A stretch of DNA of 43,777 nt, taken from positions 1 to 43,777 of the forward strand of contig NZ_PJAT01000103.1 of the NCBI RefSeq assembly GCF_002836715.1, written 5' to 3'. Position numbers and translations under genes: made by a program. Shown one piece after another: positions 26,188-35,830 of the stretch; position 1 is the first letter of the stretch; each line of letters starts with the position of its first letter. The DNA comes from Psychrobacter sp. 4Dc. Lineage in GTDB: Bacteria; Pseudomonadota; Gammaproteobacteria; Pseudomonadales; Moraxellaceae. The notes beneath the pieces are model-generated. The model was given only the letters and a program-made list of their open reading frames with translations, made no database searches and was not told where the DNA came from.

Positions 26188-29049
26188 ATGACTGATAAAA
26201 GCACTGACACACCAAGCCAAGATTACAAAGACACGCTGAACCTTGCGGATACGCCATTTGCGATGCGCGCAAACCTTGCCAAACGCGAGCCAGATTGGTT
26301 AGCTGCTTGGGAAGCGGATGACGTCTACGGTAAAATTCGTCAGGCGCGTGCTGGTGCAACCAAATATATTTTGCACGATGGCCCTCCATACGCCAACGGT
26401 CAGATTCACTTGGGTCACGCAGTCAATAAAGTACTAAAAGACATTATTGTAAAATCAAAAACCTTGTCAGGATTTGATGCGCCTTATGTCCCTGGTTGGG
26501 ATTGTCATGGTCTGCCAATCGAACAAAAAGTCGAAGCTAAGGTTGGTAAAGTGGGTCAAAAAGTGTCTGCAACCGAATTCCGTGGTCTATGCCGCGAATA
26601 TGCGAGTACTCAAATTGAATTGCAAAAAGCAGACTTCAAGCGCTTAGGTGTGTTTGGTGATTGGGACAACCCTTATCTGACTATGAACTTCCATCAAGAA
26701 GCCAATATCGTGCGCGCGCTTGCCAAAATCTATGACAATGGTCATGTGACTCGCGGTATGAAGCCGGTCAACTGGTGCTTGGACTGTAGCTCTGCCCTAG
26801 CAGAAGCAGAAGTAGAATATCAAGACAAAGTCTCTGACGCGATCTATGTCAGCTTTGATGTGCTCGGTACGGACAAAGTAGCTGCATTGGCAGATATCGC
26901 AGATAACATCGCTGCTGTTATTTGGACTACAACGCCATGGACGTTACCTGCTAACCAAGCTATCTCAGTACATCCAGAACATAACTACAGTGTGGTCGCG
27001 ACTTCAAGGGGCAATTTACTACTGGCTGCTGATCTGGTTGAAACTGCATTGAGTGAGCTAAAACTAGAAAATAACGGTATCTTAGCAACTGTTTCAGGTA
27101 GCGAGCTTGAAGGTCTACATGCTCAGCATCCACTGATTGAAGACCGTCAAGTGCCGCTCATCTTGGGCGATCATGTAACTACCGATAGTGGTACTGGTCT
27201 GGTACATACCGCACCTGGTCACGGTTTAGACGATTATATCGTTGGTCTAAAATACAACTTACCCGTGGAAAACCCAGTAAGCGGTACGGGCGTTTATTTA
27301 GATAGCGCTGCTGTATTTGCCGGCGAGCACATCTATAAAGCCAATCCAAAAATCATCGCTGCACTACATGAAAATGGCCATCTAATCAGCCATACCAAAA
27401 TTGAGCACAGCTACCCGCATTGCTGGCGTCATAAGTCACCAATTATTTTCCGTGCTACGCCTCAGTGGTTTATCAATATGGAAACCAAAGGCCTACGTGC
27501 TCGCGCGCTTGCTGACATCCCTACAGTCAACTGGACGCCAGCGTGGGGACAAAATCGTATCGAATCAATGATGACGGGTCGTCCTGATTGGTGTATTTCG
27601 CGTCAGCGTACGTGGGGCGTGCCGATTACTTTCTTTACGCATAAGGAAACAGGCGAGCTGCATCCAAACACCCTTGAGCTAATGGAAACTGCGGCGCAAA
27701 AAATCAATGAAGGCGGCGTAGAAGCGTGGTTTGATGCTAGCTGTGAAGATTTCTTAGGCAGTGAAGCCGCTGACTATGACAAAGCTACCGATACACTAGA
27801 CGTTTGGTTTGACTCAGGCACAACGCATTTTGCGGTACTTGATCAACGTGATGAATTGACCAATCCAGCTGATATGTATCTAGAAGGCTCTGACCAGCAT
27901 CGCGGCTGGTTCCAGACGTCACTACTGACGTCAGAAGCGATGTATGAGCGTCCACCGTTTAAGCAAGTACTGACGCATGGCTTTGTGGTCGATGAAAACG
28001 GTCGCAAAATGAGTAAGTCACTGGGCAACATCATCACGCCGCAAGAAGAGATCAATAAGACAGGCGCGGACATGCTACGTCTATGGATTGCTTCAAGTGA
28101 CTATCGTTATGAAATGAGCGCGGGTAAGACGGTCTTTAAAGGTGCGATCGATATGTATCGCCGTATCCGTAACACCTTACGTTTCTTGCTTGCCAATACC
28201 GATGACTTCAATCCAGCGACTGATAGCATTGATATCAATGAATTGGTTAGCCTTGATAAATTCATCATTGAGCGCGCACAAACCGTACAAGCGCAAATCA
28301 TTAGCGCTTACGATGCGATGGACTTTCACCAAGTCACTCAGCACGTCACTGCGTTTTGCTCGCAAGACTTGGGTAGCTTCTATCTAGATATTATCAAGGA
28401 TCGCCAGTACACCACGCAGGCAGATGGACAGCCTCGTCGTTCTGCGCAGACTGCTATCTACCATATCACTCATGCGCTGATTCGCTGGATTACACCAATC
28501 CTGTCATTTACGGCGCAAGAGGCTTGGGAAGTACTGAACCAACGTGATGCGGATAAAGGCGGCTATGTATTTACTCAAGAATGGTACGAGTTCCCAGCGT
28601 TTGAGCTAAGTGCTATCAGCAACGATGACTGGCAGCGCATCATGTTCGCAAAAGACATGGTAAACAAACATATCGAAACTGCACGTGGCGAAAAAATCAT
28701 CAATGCCAACTTGTCTGCCGACGTGAGTCTATACGCTGACGGTGCAATGTATGAGAGCTTAGCTAAGCTTGATGAAGAGCTTCGTTTTGTACTAATTACT
28801 AGTAACGCTGCACTAAAGCCAATGAACGAAGCACCTGCTGATAGCATCACACAGACAGAAGATGTGACCGACACCAATACCGAAGAGGCTGTAGATTTAG
28901 TGGTACAAGTAAGCGCGGCTACTGGTACTAAGTGTGTACGCTGCTGGCACATCCGTGATGACATCGGTACAGATAGCGCACACCCTGAGCTATGCGCGCG
29001 CTGCGTGACCAATGTTAGTGGCGATGGCGAGGTACGTCACTATGCCTAA
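26188..29049 (+). CDS. ileS: isoleucyl-tRNA synthetase
   Basis: Class I synthetase charging tRNA-Ile. The signature HLGH is in [17 protein letters not shown] near residue 70, and the KMSKS loop is [10 protein letters not shown]. The editing domain lies between them ([27 protein letters not shown]). The C-terminal zinc site has paired cysteines (CVRCWH and CARC). The bacterial-type WHG(L)PIE region ([11 protein letters not shown]) is present. I chose the ATG at 26188 (953 residues). An in-frame TTG 54 bases upstream would add an untypical segment. The downstream lspA start overlaps the stop, as expected for the conserved ileS-lspA pair; ribF is not upstream here. Confidence 0.97.
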   Translation: MTDKSTDTPSQDYKDTLNLADTPFAMRANLAKREPDWLAAWEADDVYGKIRQARAGATKYILHDGPPYANGQIHLGHAVNKVLKDIIVKSKTLSGFDAPYVPGWDCHGLPIEQKVEAKVGKVGQKVSATEFRGLCREYASTQIELQKADFKRLGVFGDWDNPYLTMNFHQEANIVRALAKIYDNGHVTRGMKPVNWCLDCSSALAEAEVEYQDKVSDAIYVSFDVLGTDKVAALADIADNIAAVIWTTTPWTLPANQAISVHPEHNYSVVATSRGNLLLAADLVETALSELKLENNGILATVSGSELEGLHAQHPLIEDRQVPLILGDHVTTDSGTGLVHTAPGHGLDDYIVGLKYNLPVENPVSGTGVYLDSAAVFAGEHIYKANPKIIAALHENGHLISHTKIEHSYPHCWRHKSPIIFRATPQWFINMETKGLRARALADIPTVNWTPAWGQNRIESMMTGRPDWCISRQRTWGVPITFFTHKETGELHPNTLELMETAAQKINEGGVEAWFDASCEDFLGSEAADYDKATDTLDVWFDSGTTHFAVLDQRDELTNPADMYLEGSDQHRGWFQTSLLTSEAMYERPPFKQVLTHGFVVDENGRKMSKSLGNIITPQEEINKTGADMLRLWIASSDYRYEMSAGKTVFKGAIDMYRRIRNTLRFLLANTDDFNPATDSIDINELVSLDKFIIERAQTVQAQIISAYDAMDFHQVTQHVTAFCSQDLGSFYLDIIKDRQYTTQADGQPRRSAQTAIYHITHALIRWITPILSFTAQEAWEVLNQRDADKGGYVFTQEWYEFPAFELSAISNDDWQRIMFAKDMVNKHIETARGEKIINANLSADVSLYADGAMYESLAKLDEELRFVLITSNAALKPMNEAPADSITQTEDVTDTNTEEAVDLVVQVSAATGTKCVRCWHIRDDIGTDSAHPELCARCVTNVSGDGEVRHYA

Positions 29050-29686
29050 CCCAACAGACTCACCTGAAAGCCAGCATGACCAGCAGCCGCAGGTGAAGGT
29101 TGACCATTCGCCTAAGCCTGCTCATGCAACCACAGGTAGCTCGACTACACCTAGAAGTCGCCTGACCAAGACCCCGAAAATGGTGGCAAATGGCAGTCGT
29201 GCTTTTGTATGGTATATTCTGGCATTGGTTATCGTCATTATCGATCAGTGGACCAAATGGTTGGCAGAAACCAAACTGACCTTTCATGATCCAGTACCTG
29301 TGATTGAGCCATTTCTCAATTGGACATTGGCTTATAACTATGGCGCGGCATTTAGCTTTTTGGCGGATGCTGGCGGTTGGCAGAAGTGGTTTTTTTCAGG
29401 ACTGGCATTACTAATGTCGCTATTTCTAATCATCTATCTGATTAAAGCACCACGCAAAGCCACGCTGTTATCTTTTGGCCTAGCCTTAGTATTGGGCGGT
29501 GCAGTTGGTAATTTAATCGACCGCTTACTACATGGTCATGTGATTGATTTTATCCATGTGCATTATGCTGATGTTTGGCATTATCCGATTTTTAATATCG
29601 CGGATATCGGTATATCTATCGGTGTACTATTGATTGTCATTGATATGCTGTTTTTGGAAAAGAAGCGTGAAATGCCACGGTCATAA
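29042..29686 (+). CDS. lspA: lipoprotein signal peptidase
   Basis: Inner-membrane aspartyl protease that removes signal peptides from prolipoproteins. The two catalytic Asp are D160 (GNLIDR) and D188 (FNIADIG), and NYGAAFSF is the conserved loop after the first periplasmic segment. Four membrane helices are visible from about residue 55. The N-terminus carries about 48 extra hydrophilic residues (Pro, Gln, His, Ser, Thr rich), making 214 residues against about 165 in E. coli. The ATG overlaps the ileS stop by eight bases, with GAGG nine bases ahead. The 6842-7744 lipoprotein would be one of its substrates. Confidence 0.96.
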   Translation: MPNPTDSPESQHDQQPQVKVDHSPKPAHATTGSSTTPRSRLTKTPKMVANGSRAFVWYILALVIVIIDQWTKWLAETKLTFHDPVPVIEPFLNWTLAYNYGAAFSFLADAGGWQKWFFSGLALLMSLFLIIYLIKAPRKATLLSFGLALVLGGAVGNLIDRLLHGHVIDFIHVHYADVWHYPIFNIADIGISIGVLLIVIDMLFLEKKREMPRS

Positions 29687-29724
29687 TCGTCTATAGCTAG
29701 AGACATTAATGCAATTTATAAACG

Positions 29725-29762
29725 AAAAAGGTGGGTTACGTAGTCGTAACCCACCTTTTTTT
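29725..29762. terminator. bidirectional terminator after ileS-lspA
   Basis: Perfect 16-bp stem (AAAAAGGTGGGTTACG and its complement) with loop TAGT and two further T. It lies between convergent lspA and the cold-shock/DUF1294 gene. Confidence 0.95.
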
Positions 29763-29828
29763 GTCGATCGTTTTAGTGCTTTCGTCAGACACGTAGCAAT
29801 GCTGCCAGTCGTGAAAGCAATTATTCAT

Positions 29829-30497
29829 TTATAGCAACTCTGATAATAAATCAGTCACAGTCTCTAAGCCGCCACCTGCTAATAAAAATAGCAACCCTGC
29901 CATATTCACAACGACGGTCAAATAATAAGTCACTCGAAACTCAGACTTTTGTGATTTGTGACGTAAATACGTTTGGGCGAGCAATGCTCCTACCCAACCG
30001 CCAAGCGCGCTTAGTATATGTAATTTAGACTCAGGCGTACGCCAGTCGCCACTTTGCGCAGCAGCTTTGTCTTTGGCATACATGCCATAAGTAATAATCC
30101 CTAGCACGACGTACCAGCCGACCACTAGCCAGCTTAGTTTATCTGTCGCTGCTAATAAAGCTAAGACACCATAAAAAGCCAGTCCAAGAAACGAGCGTTT
30201 CTTTTGGCCCGCTTCAAACTCTGCTTGATGGCTACGTTTCTGATTGCGCTGACGGATCTGATGATTTTTTTGTGCCATTTTTTGCTGTACAAACCCAAGC
30301 TCTTGTACTTGCGTGGCTCGCTTGCGTCCCTCCGCATCTTGTCCAATGCTAAAGACCACTGCCTCACCGATGTTAGGACGGCGCTGAGCCTTAAACTCAC
30401 TCACATGAAAGAAGACAGACTCGCCCGCTTCAGTTTCAATAAAGCCAAACCCTTTATCGTCCTGCCATTTTTTGACAGTGCCTTGTTGTTTATTCAC
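29829..30497 (-). CDS. cold-shock-domain/DUF1294 membrane protein
   Basis: An N-terminal cold-shock domain (about residues 1-65, with KGFGFIETEAG and VFFHVSEF as RNP-like motifs) can bind single-stranded nucleic acid. A basic stretch of Gln, Lys and Arg follows (about 80-105). The C-terminal part is DUF1294, with about four hydrophobic segments and the motif YGMYAKDKAAAQSGDWRTPE, then LRHKSQKSEFRV. So a nucleic-acid-binding head is tethered to the inner membrane. The GTG at 30497 is preferred because GAGGTG sits six bases upstream; a GTG three codons earlier (30506) overlaps that site. 222 residues. Function not established. Confidence 0.88.
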   Translation of the reverse strand: MNKQQGTVKKWQDDKGFGFIETEAGESVFFHVSEFKAQRRPNIGEAVVFSIGQDAEGRKRATQVQELGFVQQKMAQKNHQIRQRNQKRSHQAEFEAGQKKRSFLGLAFYGVLALLAATDKLSWLVVGWYVVLGIITYGMYAKDKAAAQSGDWRTPESKLHILSALGGWVGALLAQTYLRHKSQKSEFRVTYYLTVVVNMAGLLFLLAGGGLETVTDLLSELL

Positions 30498-30672
30498 TAC
30501 CGACACCTCATATCTTTTAGAATTGCCAATTATAGTACACCATCTGCGTTACATTATTGACGCTTACATCTGGTCTTAGATGGCTTATTATTTCTTACAC
30601 TATAATACTGCAATTAAAAACACTTTAATCAAACGCATTATTTTCTATTCTAGCAACCGATGGCTTTTTATT

Positions 30673-31170
30673 ATGACTCAATCTCAATTTATTAACCCAA
30701 ACGAAGACACTCGTATCGCTTACGGCAGCCTCGTTAAGCTGCACTTTGAAGTTTCACTAGAGAACGGCACCATCATCGACTCAACCTTTAATCGTGATGC
30801 ACCTGTGTCTTTGACCATTGGTGATGAGAGCTTGTTACCTGGTTTTGAGCAAGTACTGATGAACTTGCGCGCCGGTGACACTCGTACCGCACACCTTGAG
30901 CCAGAGCAAGCTTTTGGTGAGTGGAATCCTGAAAACATCCAACATTTTAGCCGTACTCAGTTTGCGCTAGTCGCTGACAATCCAGAAATTGGCATGATGG
31001 TTGAGTTCGAAGACAAAGGGAAAAACACGCTGCCCGGTACGATTAGTGCCATCGATGATGATCAAGTCGAAGTCGACTTTAATCATCCGCTTGCTGGACA
31101 AGACGTGTTGTTCAAAGTAAAAATCTTTAAAGTCACACCGCCTGGTGTCACAGGCATCAAGTTAATGTAG
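30673..31170 (+). CDS. fkpB: FKBP-type peptidyl-prolyl isomerase (SlpA/FkpB type)
   Basis: 165-residue cytoplasmic FKBP-fold protein. SLVKLHFEVSLENGTIIDST begins the FKBP domain, and GDESLLPGFEQVLMNLRAGD follows; the inserted chaperone flap lies between about residues 70 and 125 (AFGEWNPENIQHFSR). The C-terminus VDFNHPLAGQDVLFKVKI is typical of the SlpA group. In E. coli fkpB directly follows lspA; here it lies about 1 kb after lspA, separated by an opposite-strand gene. Start at 30673 chosen because the domain begins just after it; earlier in-frame ATGs encode no recognisable sequence. Confidence 0.9.
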   Translation: MTQSQFINPNEDTRIAYGSLVKLHFEVSLENGTIIDSTFNRDAPVSLTIGDESLLPGFEQVLMNLRAGDTRTAHLEPEQAFGEWNPENIQHFSRTQFALVADNPEIGMMVEFEDKGKNTLPGTISAIDDDQVEVDFNHPLAGQDVLFKVKIFKVTPPGVTGIKLM

Positions 31171-31270
31171 CCGTTTAAAAACTAACGAAAACTCGTTAAA
31201 CGTTAACTAAGATAAAAACTAGCGACGATAAAAATTAATATCGATAAAAACAGCCAAAAGGGAGACTTAT

Positions 31271-32311
31271 ATGCAGTATCAAACGTTACCGCAACTCAAT
31301 GAAAAAGTATCTAAAATTTGTCTAGGCACGATGACGTGGGGACAGCAAAATACTGAGTCCGAAGCACATGAGCAAATGGACATGGCGCTCTCTGAGGGTG
31401 TGAACTTTTGGGATACCGCCGAGATGTACCCGTCACCACCAGATAAAGACAAACAAGGTGATACCGAGCGCTTTATGGGTACTTGGTTTAACAAGACTAA
31501 ACAGCGTGACAAAGTTATTCTCGCTAGCAAGATATCGCCAATGAACTTTTTGCGTGATGGTCAAACGCGCTTTAATGCCGATCACATCAGCAGCGCTATT
31601 GACGGGAATTTGGAACGTCTACAAACCGACTATATCGATATCTATCAGCTGCATTGGCCTGAACGCCAAGCGAATTTCTTTGGTCAGCGCGGCTATGATG
31701 AAGAGATGGCAGCACAGTCATTAGACGATTTAACGCCATTTCTAGAGACTATTCAGGCCCTGAATGATGAGATCAAAAAAGGTCGTATTCGTGCTTATGG
31801 TTTATCGAATGATACCGCGTGGGGACTCATGCACTACCTATGGGAAGCAGATAAAAACGGTCTAATTCCACCACTTACCGTACAAAACCCATATAGCCTA
31901 TTGAACCGTTTATACGAAGTTGGTATGGCTGAGATTGCCCATCGTGAAAACGTGGGTCTACTTGCGTATTCACCGCTTGGTTTTGGTGTATTGTCTGGTA
32001 AATACCTTGATGGTAAACGTCCAACTGGCGCGCGTCTGACCATGTATGATCGTTTCGGTCGTTATGTGAATGAACAAGCCAAATCAGCCACCGAACAATA
32101 TGCCAAGATAGCTGCTGATGCAGGTTTGGACATGGCGCAGATGTCATTGGCTTTTGTAAACTCTCGTCACTTTGTCACCAGCAACATTATTGGGGCAACG
32201 ACGACTGAGCAACTCAAATCAAACATCGATAGTGTCAATGTGGAGCTAACATCAGATGTATTAGAAGCGATTGAAGCAGTGCATACACAGCAACCTAATC
32301 CATCACCATAG
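31271..32311 (+). CDS. tas: NADP(H)-dependent aldo-keto reductase, Tas type
   Basis: 346 residues, the same length as E. coli Tas and alike along the whole chain (LGTMTWGQQN; AEMYPSPP; RLQTDYIDIYQLHWPERQ; VQNPYSLLNR; NIIGATTTEQLKSNIDS). Catalytic residues of the aldo-keto reductase barrel are visible: Asp and Tyr in WDTAEMY, Lys in LASKIS and His in QLHWP. The physiological substrate is not known; E. coli tas was found by suppression of tyrosine auxotrophy. AAGGGAG precedes the ATG. Ends at the hairpin 32393-32426. Confidence 0.92.
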   Translation: MQYQTLPQLNEKVSKICLGTMTWGQQNTESEAHEQMDMALSEGVNFWDTAEMYPSPPDKDKQGDTERFMGTWFNKTKQRDKVILASKISPMNFLRDGQTRFNADHISSAIDGNLERLQTDYIDIYQLHWPERQANFFGQRGYDEEMAAQSLDDLTPFLETIQALNDEIKKGRIRAYGLSNDTAWGLMHYLWEADKNGLIPPLTVQNPYSLLNRLYEVGMAEIAHRENVGLLAYSPLGFGVLSGKYLDGKRPTGARLTMYDRFGRYVNEQAKSATEQYAKIAADAGLDMAQMSLAFVNSRHFVTSNIIGATTTEQLKSNIDSVNVELTSDVLEAIEAVHTQQPNPSP

Positions 32312-32392
32312 TTGGTCTTCTATAGAGATTGGATGTTAATAGAGCCTGCTGAATAAATAATATTATGCGTGCTCTATTAAACCTCCTGTAAA

Positions 32393-32426
32393 AAAAGGCG
32401 CAAATCGAAACGATTTGCGCCCTTTT
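32393..32426. terminator. bidirectional terminator between tas and the acyltransferase gene
   Basis: Perfect 11-bp stem GGCGCAAATCG/CGATTTGCGCC with loop AAA, flanked by A7 on the left and CTTTT on the right. Confidence 0.9.
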
Positions 32427-32469
32427 ATTGACTATCTGATATTAGCTACACTAGCTCAACTTTAAGTAA

Positions 32470-33270
32470 TCAGTCTTCAACTGGTGCGCTAAGGACTCTT
32501 GAGTGCAGCTCAGCCAATCCTTCATTCATGCGTGCTTGTAATAAATTGGTCAGCTCGCTTTTGTTACGACCTTCTGGGTCTATAGGCGCGAGTGGCAATA
32601 CATAAGCGGTCACGTTTTTGCTATCGAGCACTTTTTTCATACTTTCTTTCATCGTCAGCTTACCATAGTATGGCAATGCGTCGCTTAGTGTGCCGTCTTT
32701 ATTGACATAAGCGATGATGATCGGTCTGATAGGCACATCAGCGTCAATGGCTGCTTGCAGCAATGTTCCATGAATGCGCTTTACTTTTTTACCACTAGTA
32801 GTGGTCGCTTCAGGGAAGAAAATAATCGAAAAACCTTTGGCTAAAAAGTCAGCAATCTGTGCCGATACTGAGCTTGCATCACCGGAGCCACGCTCGATGA
32901 AAAGCGTCCCTGCGGCATGGGCAAGTTTGCCAAATACAGGCCATTCACCGATTTCAGCCTTGGATAAAAAGAACGCTGGGCTCACAGTACCAACGACAGG
33001 AATATCCATCCATGACACGTGATTCGATACCCACAAGCCATGGAACTGCTCTACAGGTTCCACTTCTACTACTTTAACCCCAAAAGAGCCTGCCATCTTG
33101 CGGCAGAATGTCTGGATATAACGTGGTAGGGTTTCGCGTGGTGGCTGCTTAAATGCACCAATACGCTTCGCCGCGCGTATGCCGCCGACCATAGTCGTGG
33201 TCATACCAGCAACCTGACGGCCTCGGCTCAACTGTCGTCTGAGTGAAAAGCTTGATTTAGCTTGGCTCAT
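32470..33270 (-). CDS. lysophospholipid acyltransferase (PlsC family)
   Basis: Probable 1-acyl-glycerol-3-phosphate or related acyltransferase of phospholipid synthesis at the inner membrane. The HX4D catalytic motif is NHVSWMD (H84, D89). FIERG and FPEATTTSG (152-160) are the following conserved blocks; the last replaces the commoner EGT with EATTTSG, as in many lyso-ornithine or PlsC-like enzymes. IRPIIIAY is block IV. The second Met (33270) is preferred as start because GAGG lies six bases before it; the ATG at 33282 has no site. 266 residues. Exact acyl acceptor unknown. Confidence 0.88.
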   Translation of the reverse strand: MSQAKSSFSLRRQLSRGRQVAGMTTTMVGGIRAAKRIGAFKQPPRETLPRYIQTFCRKMAGSFGVKVVEVEPVEQFHGLWVSNHVSWMDIPVVGTVSPAFFLSKAEIGEWPVFGKLAHAAGTLFIERGSGDASSVSAQIADFLAKGFSIIFFPEATTTSGKKVKRIHGTLLQAAIDADVPIRPIIIAYVNKDGTLSDALPYYGKLTMKESMKKVLDSKNVTAYVLPLAPIDPEGRNKSELTNLLQARMNEGLAELHSRVLSAPVED

Positions 33271-33339
33271 CTTCGCCCTCATGATTAAATAACGGGTGTT
33301 TAATAGTCAAAAAACGAGCCCAGTATAACAAAGTTCGCA

Positions 33340-33371
33340 CACTCAGTGATAGCTTGTTCACTCAGTGAGTG
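33340..33371. repeat. paired CACTCAGTGA repeats, one forming a palindrome
   Basis: CACTCAGTGA occurs at 33340-33349 and 33359-33368, 19 bases apart. The second copy extends to the dyad CACTC-AGT-GAGTG (33359-33371). It lies in the divergent plsC-like/hflX spacer, so a regulator site is plausible. No regulator is identified. Confidence 0.55.
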
Positions 33372-33576
33372 CTGACTTTTATACAAATGGGTAATAAAGC
33401 AGATTTATAAAAAATTATCCGCAGCAAACGCTGTAACATAAAACCATCGCTAATTATGCTCATACGCTTTAATATCAAGTGATAAGACCATATATAGATA
33501 ATCATATGAACGCTACGTTGAAGCTTATTGAGCTGATTATGGCGAGACATTTACTTTATTAAATAGGTGATACTCT

Positions 33577-35004
33577 TTGGATTATTTTGAAAGACATGAA
33601 GGTGGCGAACGCGCCATTTTAGTACATTTAGACATCCGCCAAATTCAAGATCCTGATGATCTTAGTGAATTTGAGCTGTTGGCTGATTCAGCAGGTGCCG
33701 ATCGTTTGGCACTGGTCACTGGATCACGCTCGCGCCCTGACGCCAAATACTTCGTTGGTAGCGGAAAAGCAGAAGAAATCGCAGAACTAGTGCGCGAACA
33801 CGAAGCAGATATCGTACTGTTTAACCACAGCCTGTCGCCATCACAAGAGCGTAATATCGAAGCGCTAGTGAAGTGCCGCGTGTTGGATCGTACTGGTTTA
33901 ATTTTGGATATTTTTGCGCAGCGCGCCCGTACCTACGAAGGTAAGCTGCAAGTAGAGCTGGCTCAGCTTAACCATCTATCAACGCGTCTGGTACGTGGTT
34001 GGACGCATTTGGAACGTCAAAAAGGTGGTATTGGTCTGCGTGGACCTGGTGAGACCCAGCTTGAGACCGATCGTCGTCTACTACAGACTCGCGTCAATCA
34101 GTTAAAGAGCAAGCTAGAAAAAGTCCGTCAGACCCGTGCGCAAGGTCGAGCCCGTCGCCAAAAATCAGACGTACCGACCATCTCATTGGTCGGCTATACC
34201 AATGCGGGCAAATCTACTTTGTTCAACCGTTTGGTCGATGAAAACATCTACGCTGCTGACAAACTATTTGCGACGCTAGACCCTACTCTACGCCGTCTGG
34301 ACTGGCAGGGAGTTGGTCGTGTCGTCTTAGTCGATACGGTTGGTTTTGTCCGTCATCTGCCGCATGAGCTGGTTGAGTCTTTTCATGCAACCCTAGAAGA
34401 AACGCTAGAAGCAGACTTGTTATTGCACGTTATTGACTCCTCTAGCGAGGACATGCACGAGCAGATTCAAGCGGTCAAAGAAGTATTGGCAGAAATCGAT
34501 AACGATGTACCTGTGCTCAATGTCTACAACAAGATTGATCTGACTGATGAGCCTGCACATATCGGCTATGCTAGCGAAGGTCAGCCAAACCGCGTCTATG
34601 TTTCTTCTAGACAGAACCTAGGCATGGAAGAGCTAACGCTTGCCGTACAGCAACTGCTGACAGGTAAACTGACGACGTTTGATTTGACCTTGCCGTATGA
34701 TGCTGGACAGTTCAAAAACACCTTATATGAACTGGGTGTTATTGAAGAAGAAAGCTACGACGATACAGGTCGTGAATGTCTGACGATTCGTCTGCCAAGT
34801 GACCGTCTAAGACAGCTACTGGGTCAAGCAAACTTGAAACCTATCGATGTATTGCCGCTTGCACAAGCAACACTACTGATGCCGGTACTCGAAGAGTTTG
34901 AGAAGGTTGACGACGTTGAAGAGCCAACCATGACAGAGGCTGAAGAAAAGGCGTTTGACGAGTTTGATGCATTACACTCAGAAACAGCTGATTCAGAAAA
35001 ATAA
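33577..35004 (+). CDS. hflX: GTPase HflX
   Basis: Ribosome-associated GTPase that splits stalled or stressed 70S ribosomes. The N-terminal HflX domain carries LFNHSLSPSQERNIE and GPGETQLETDRR. The G domain follows with G1 GYTNAGKS (206-213), G3 DTVGFVRHLPH and G4 NKIDL. The C-terminus is acidic. The start is TTG, set by AGGTGA six bases upstream. In many gammaproteobacteria hflX follows hfq; here it stands alone and ends at a strong terminator. 475 residues. Confidence 0.95.
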   Translation: MDYFERHEGGERAILVHLDIRQIQDPDDLSEFELLADSAGADRLALVTGSRSRPDAKYFVGSGKAEEIAELVREHEADIVLFNHSLSPSQERNIEALVKCRVLDRTGLILDIFAQRARTYEGKLQVELAQLNHLSTRLVRGWTHLERQKGGIGLRGPGETQLETDRRLLQTRVNQLKSKLEKVRQTRAQGRARRQKSDVPTISLVGYTNAGKSTLFNRLVDENIYAADKLFATLDPTLRRLDWQGVGRVVLVDTVGFVRHLPHELVESFHATLEETLEADLLLHVIDSSSEDMHEQIQAVKEVLAEIDNDVPVLNVYNKIDLTDEPAHIGYASEGQPNRVYVSSRQNLGMEELTLAVQQLLTGKLTTFDLTLPYDAGQFKNTLYELGVIEEESYDDTGRECLTIRLPSDRLRQLLGQANLKPIDVLPLAQATLLMPVLEEFEKVDDVEEPTMTEAEEKAFDEFDALHSETADSEK

Positions 35005-35120
35005 TGATCATTTCTGCAAAATAAGAACTATTGTTAAAGTGAGTCATTTGCGACAGTAGTTGAATGAACGTTTGATTCATACTGTTAGATCACAAACCCT
35101 TATATAGTACGTTAAAATAG

Positions 35121-35157
35121 AATAGACGATATCCATTGATATCGTCTATTTTTTTTG
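35121..35157 (+). terminator. terminator of hflX
   Basis: Perfect 13-bp stem (AATAGACGATATC and complement) with loop CATT, followed by eight T. Confidence 0.93.
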
Positions 35158-35379
35158 GATATGACCAGTCACGGTGCATAGGCTTTATTAGTTGCCCCAC
35201 TCTCTATATAATCGCCTGTTATACATTCAATAAATATTGATAGATAGCGTTAATATCTCGAAAATGAATCATTGCTACCATCAGTATGCATAGCATCATT
35301 TTCTACGTTGTGTTCTTGGTGCGATCACACATTTTTTTTGTACACCCTCCATTTATATCTGACTTGGCCAGAATTGCTT
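35158..35379 (+). other. upstream region of the LrgA/LrgB-like pair
   Basis: With the hflX 3' end this makes about 375 bases without a gene. A 36-codon open extension precedes the LrgA-like start in frame but looks non-coding and Cys/His-rich. I see no clear promoter boxes. Confidence 0.4.
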
Positions 35380-35814
35380 ATGAAGTCTGCTCACTCTCCC
35401 CATCTCCCACTATGGCTTGCGTTAGTTCTAACGTTGACCATGGTTATCGTTGTCCGAGAAACGGCGGTTATCATCTGTCAAATGGCAGGCATCGAAAAAG
35501 CGGCCAATATTGTCGGTTTGGTTGCGATGTTTGTTATCTTGATGGCGTGGCGACTGCTTAAGGGATTACCGAGCTGGCTCACACAGGCCAGTAATACATT
35601 GCTAGTCGATAGTGGTTTTGCCTTCTTACCCGTTTCTGCTGGTGCAGGCTTGTTGCTATTTGCTCTAGGAGATGAGCTATTGGGCGTGATGATAACGATG
35701 ATCGTTAGTACGCTCATACCGCTGTGGGGACTAGCATTATTGGCCAATCGTTGGCTCAATCACGCTGCAAACACTGATAGTAAGACTACCACTGAGCAAA
35801 AGGGACAGCCGTGA
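35380..35814 (+). CDS. LrgA/CidA-like membrane protein
   Basis: 144 residues with about four membrane helices. SNTLLVDSGFAFLPVSAGAGLL matches in pattern the LrgA/CidA family region around the conserved (F/L)xPxxVG. LrgA/CidA proteins are holin-like partners of LrgB/CidB and are linked to murein hydrolase control, lysis and overflow metabolite transport (pyruvate in Bacillus). The ATG at 35380 is chosen because homology begins there; the ribosome site is weak. The next gene begins 16 bases after the stop and encodes the LrgB partner, which supports the call. The tail is hydrophilic (NTDSKTTTEQKGQP). Confidence 0.8.
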   Translation: MKSAHSPHLPLWLALVLTLTMVIVVRETAVIICQMAGIEKAANIVGLVAMFVILMAWRLLKGLPSWLTQASNTLLVDSGFAFLPVSAGAGLLLFALGDELLGVMITMIVSTLIPLWGLALLANRWLNHAANTDSKTTTEQKGQP

Positions 35815-35830
35815 GCTGCGGAGAGATATT

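Noticed and set aside
28575..29012. 145-codon minus-strand frame inside ileS
   Set aside because: Fully covered by the ileS C-terminal region with its zinc-site cysteines; Ser-rich antisense product with no ribosome site.
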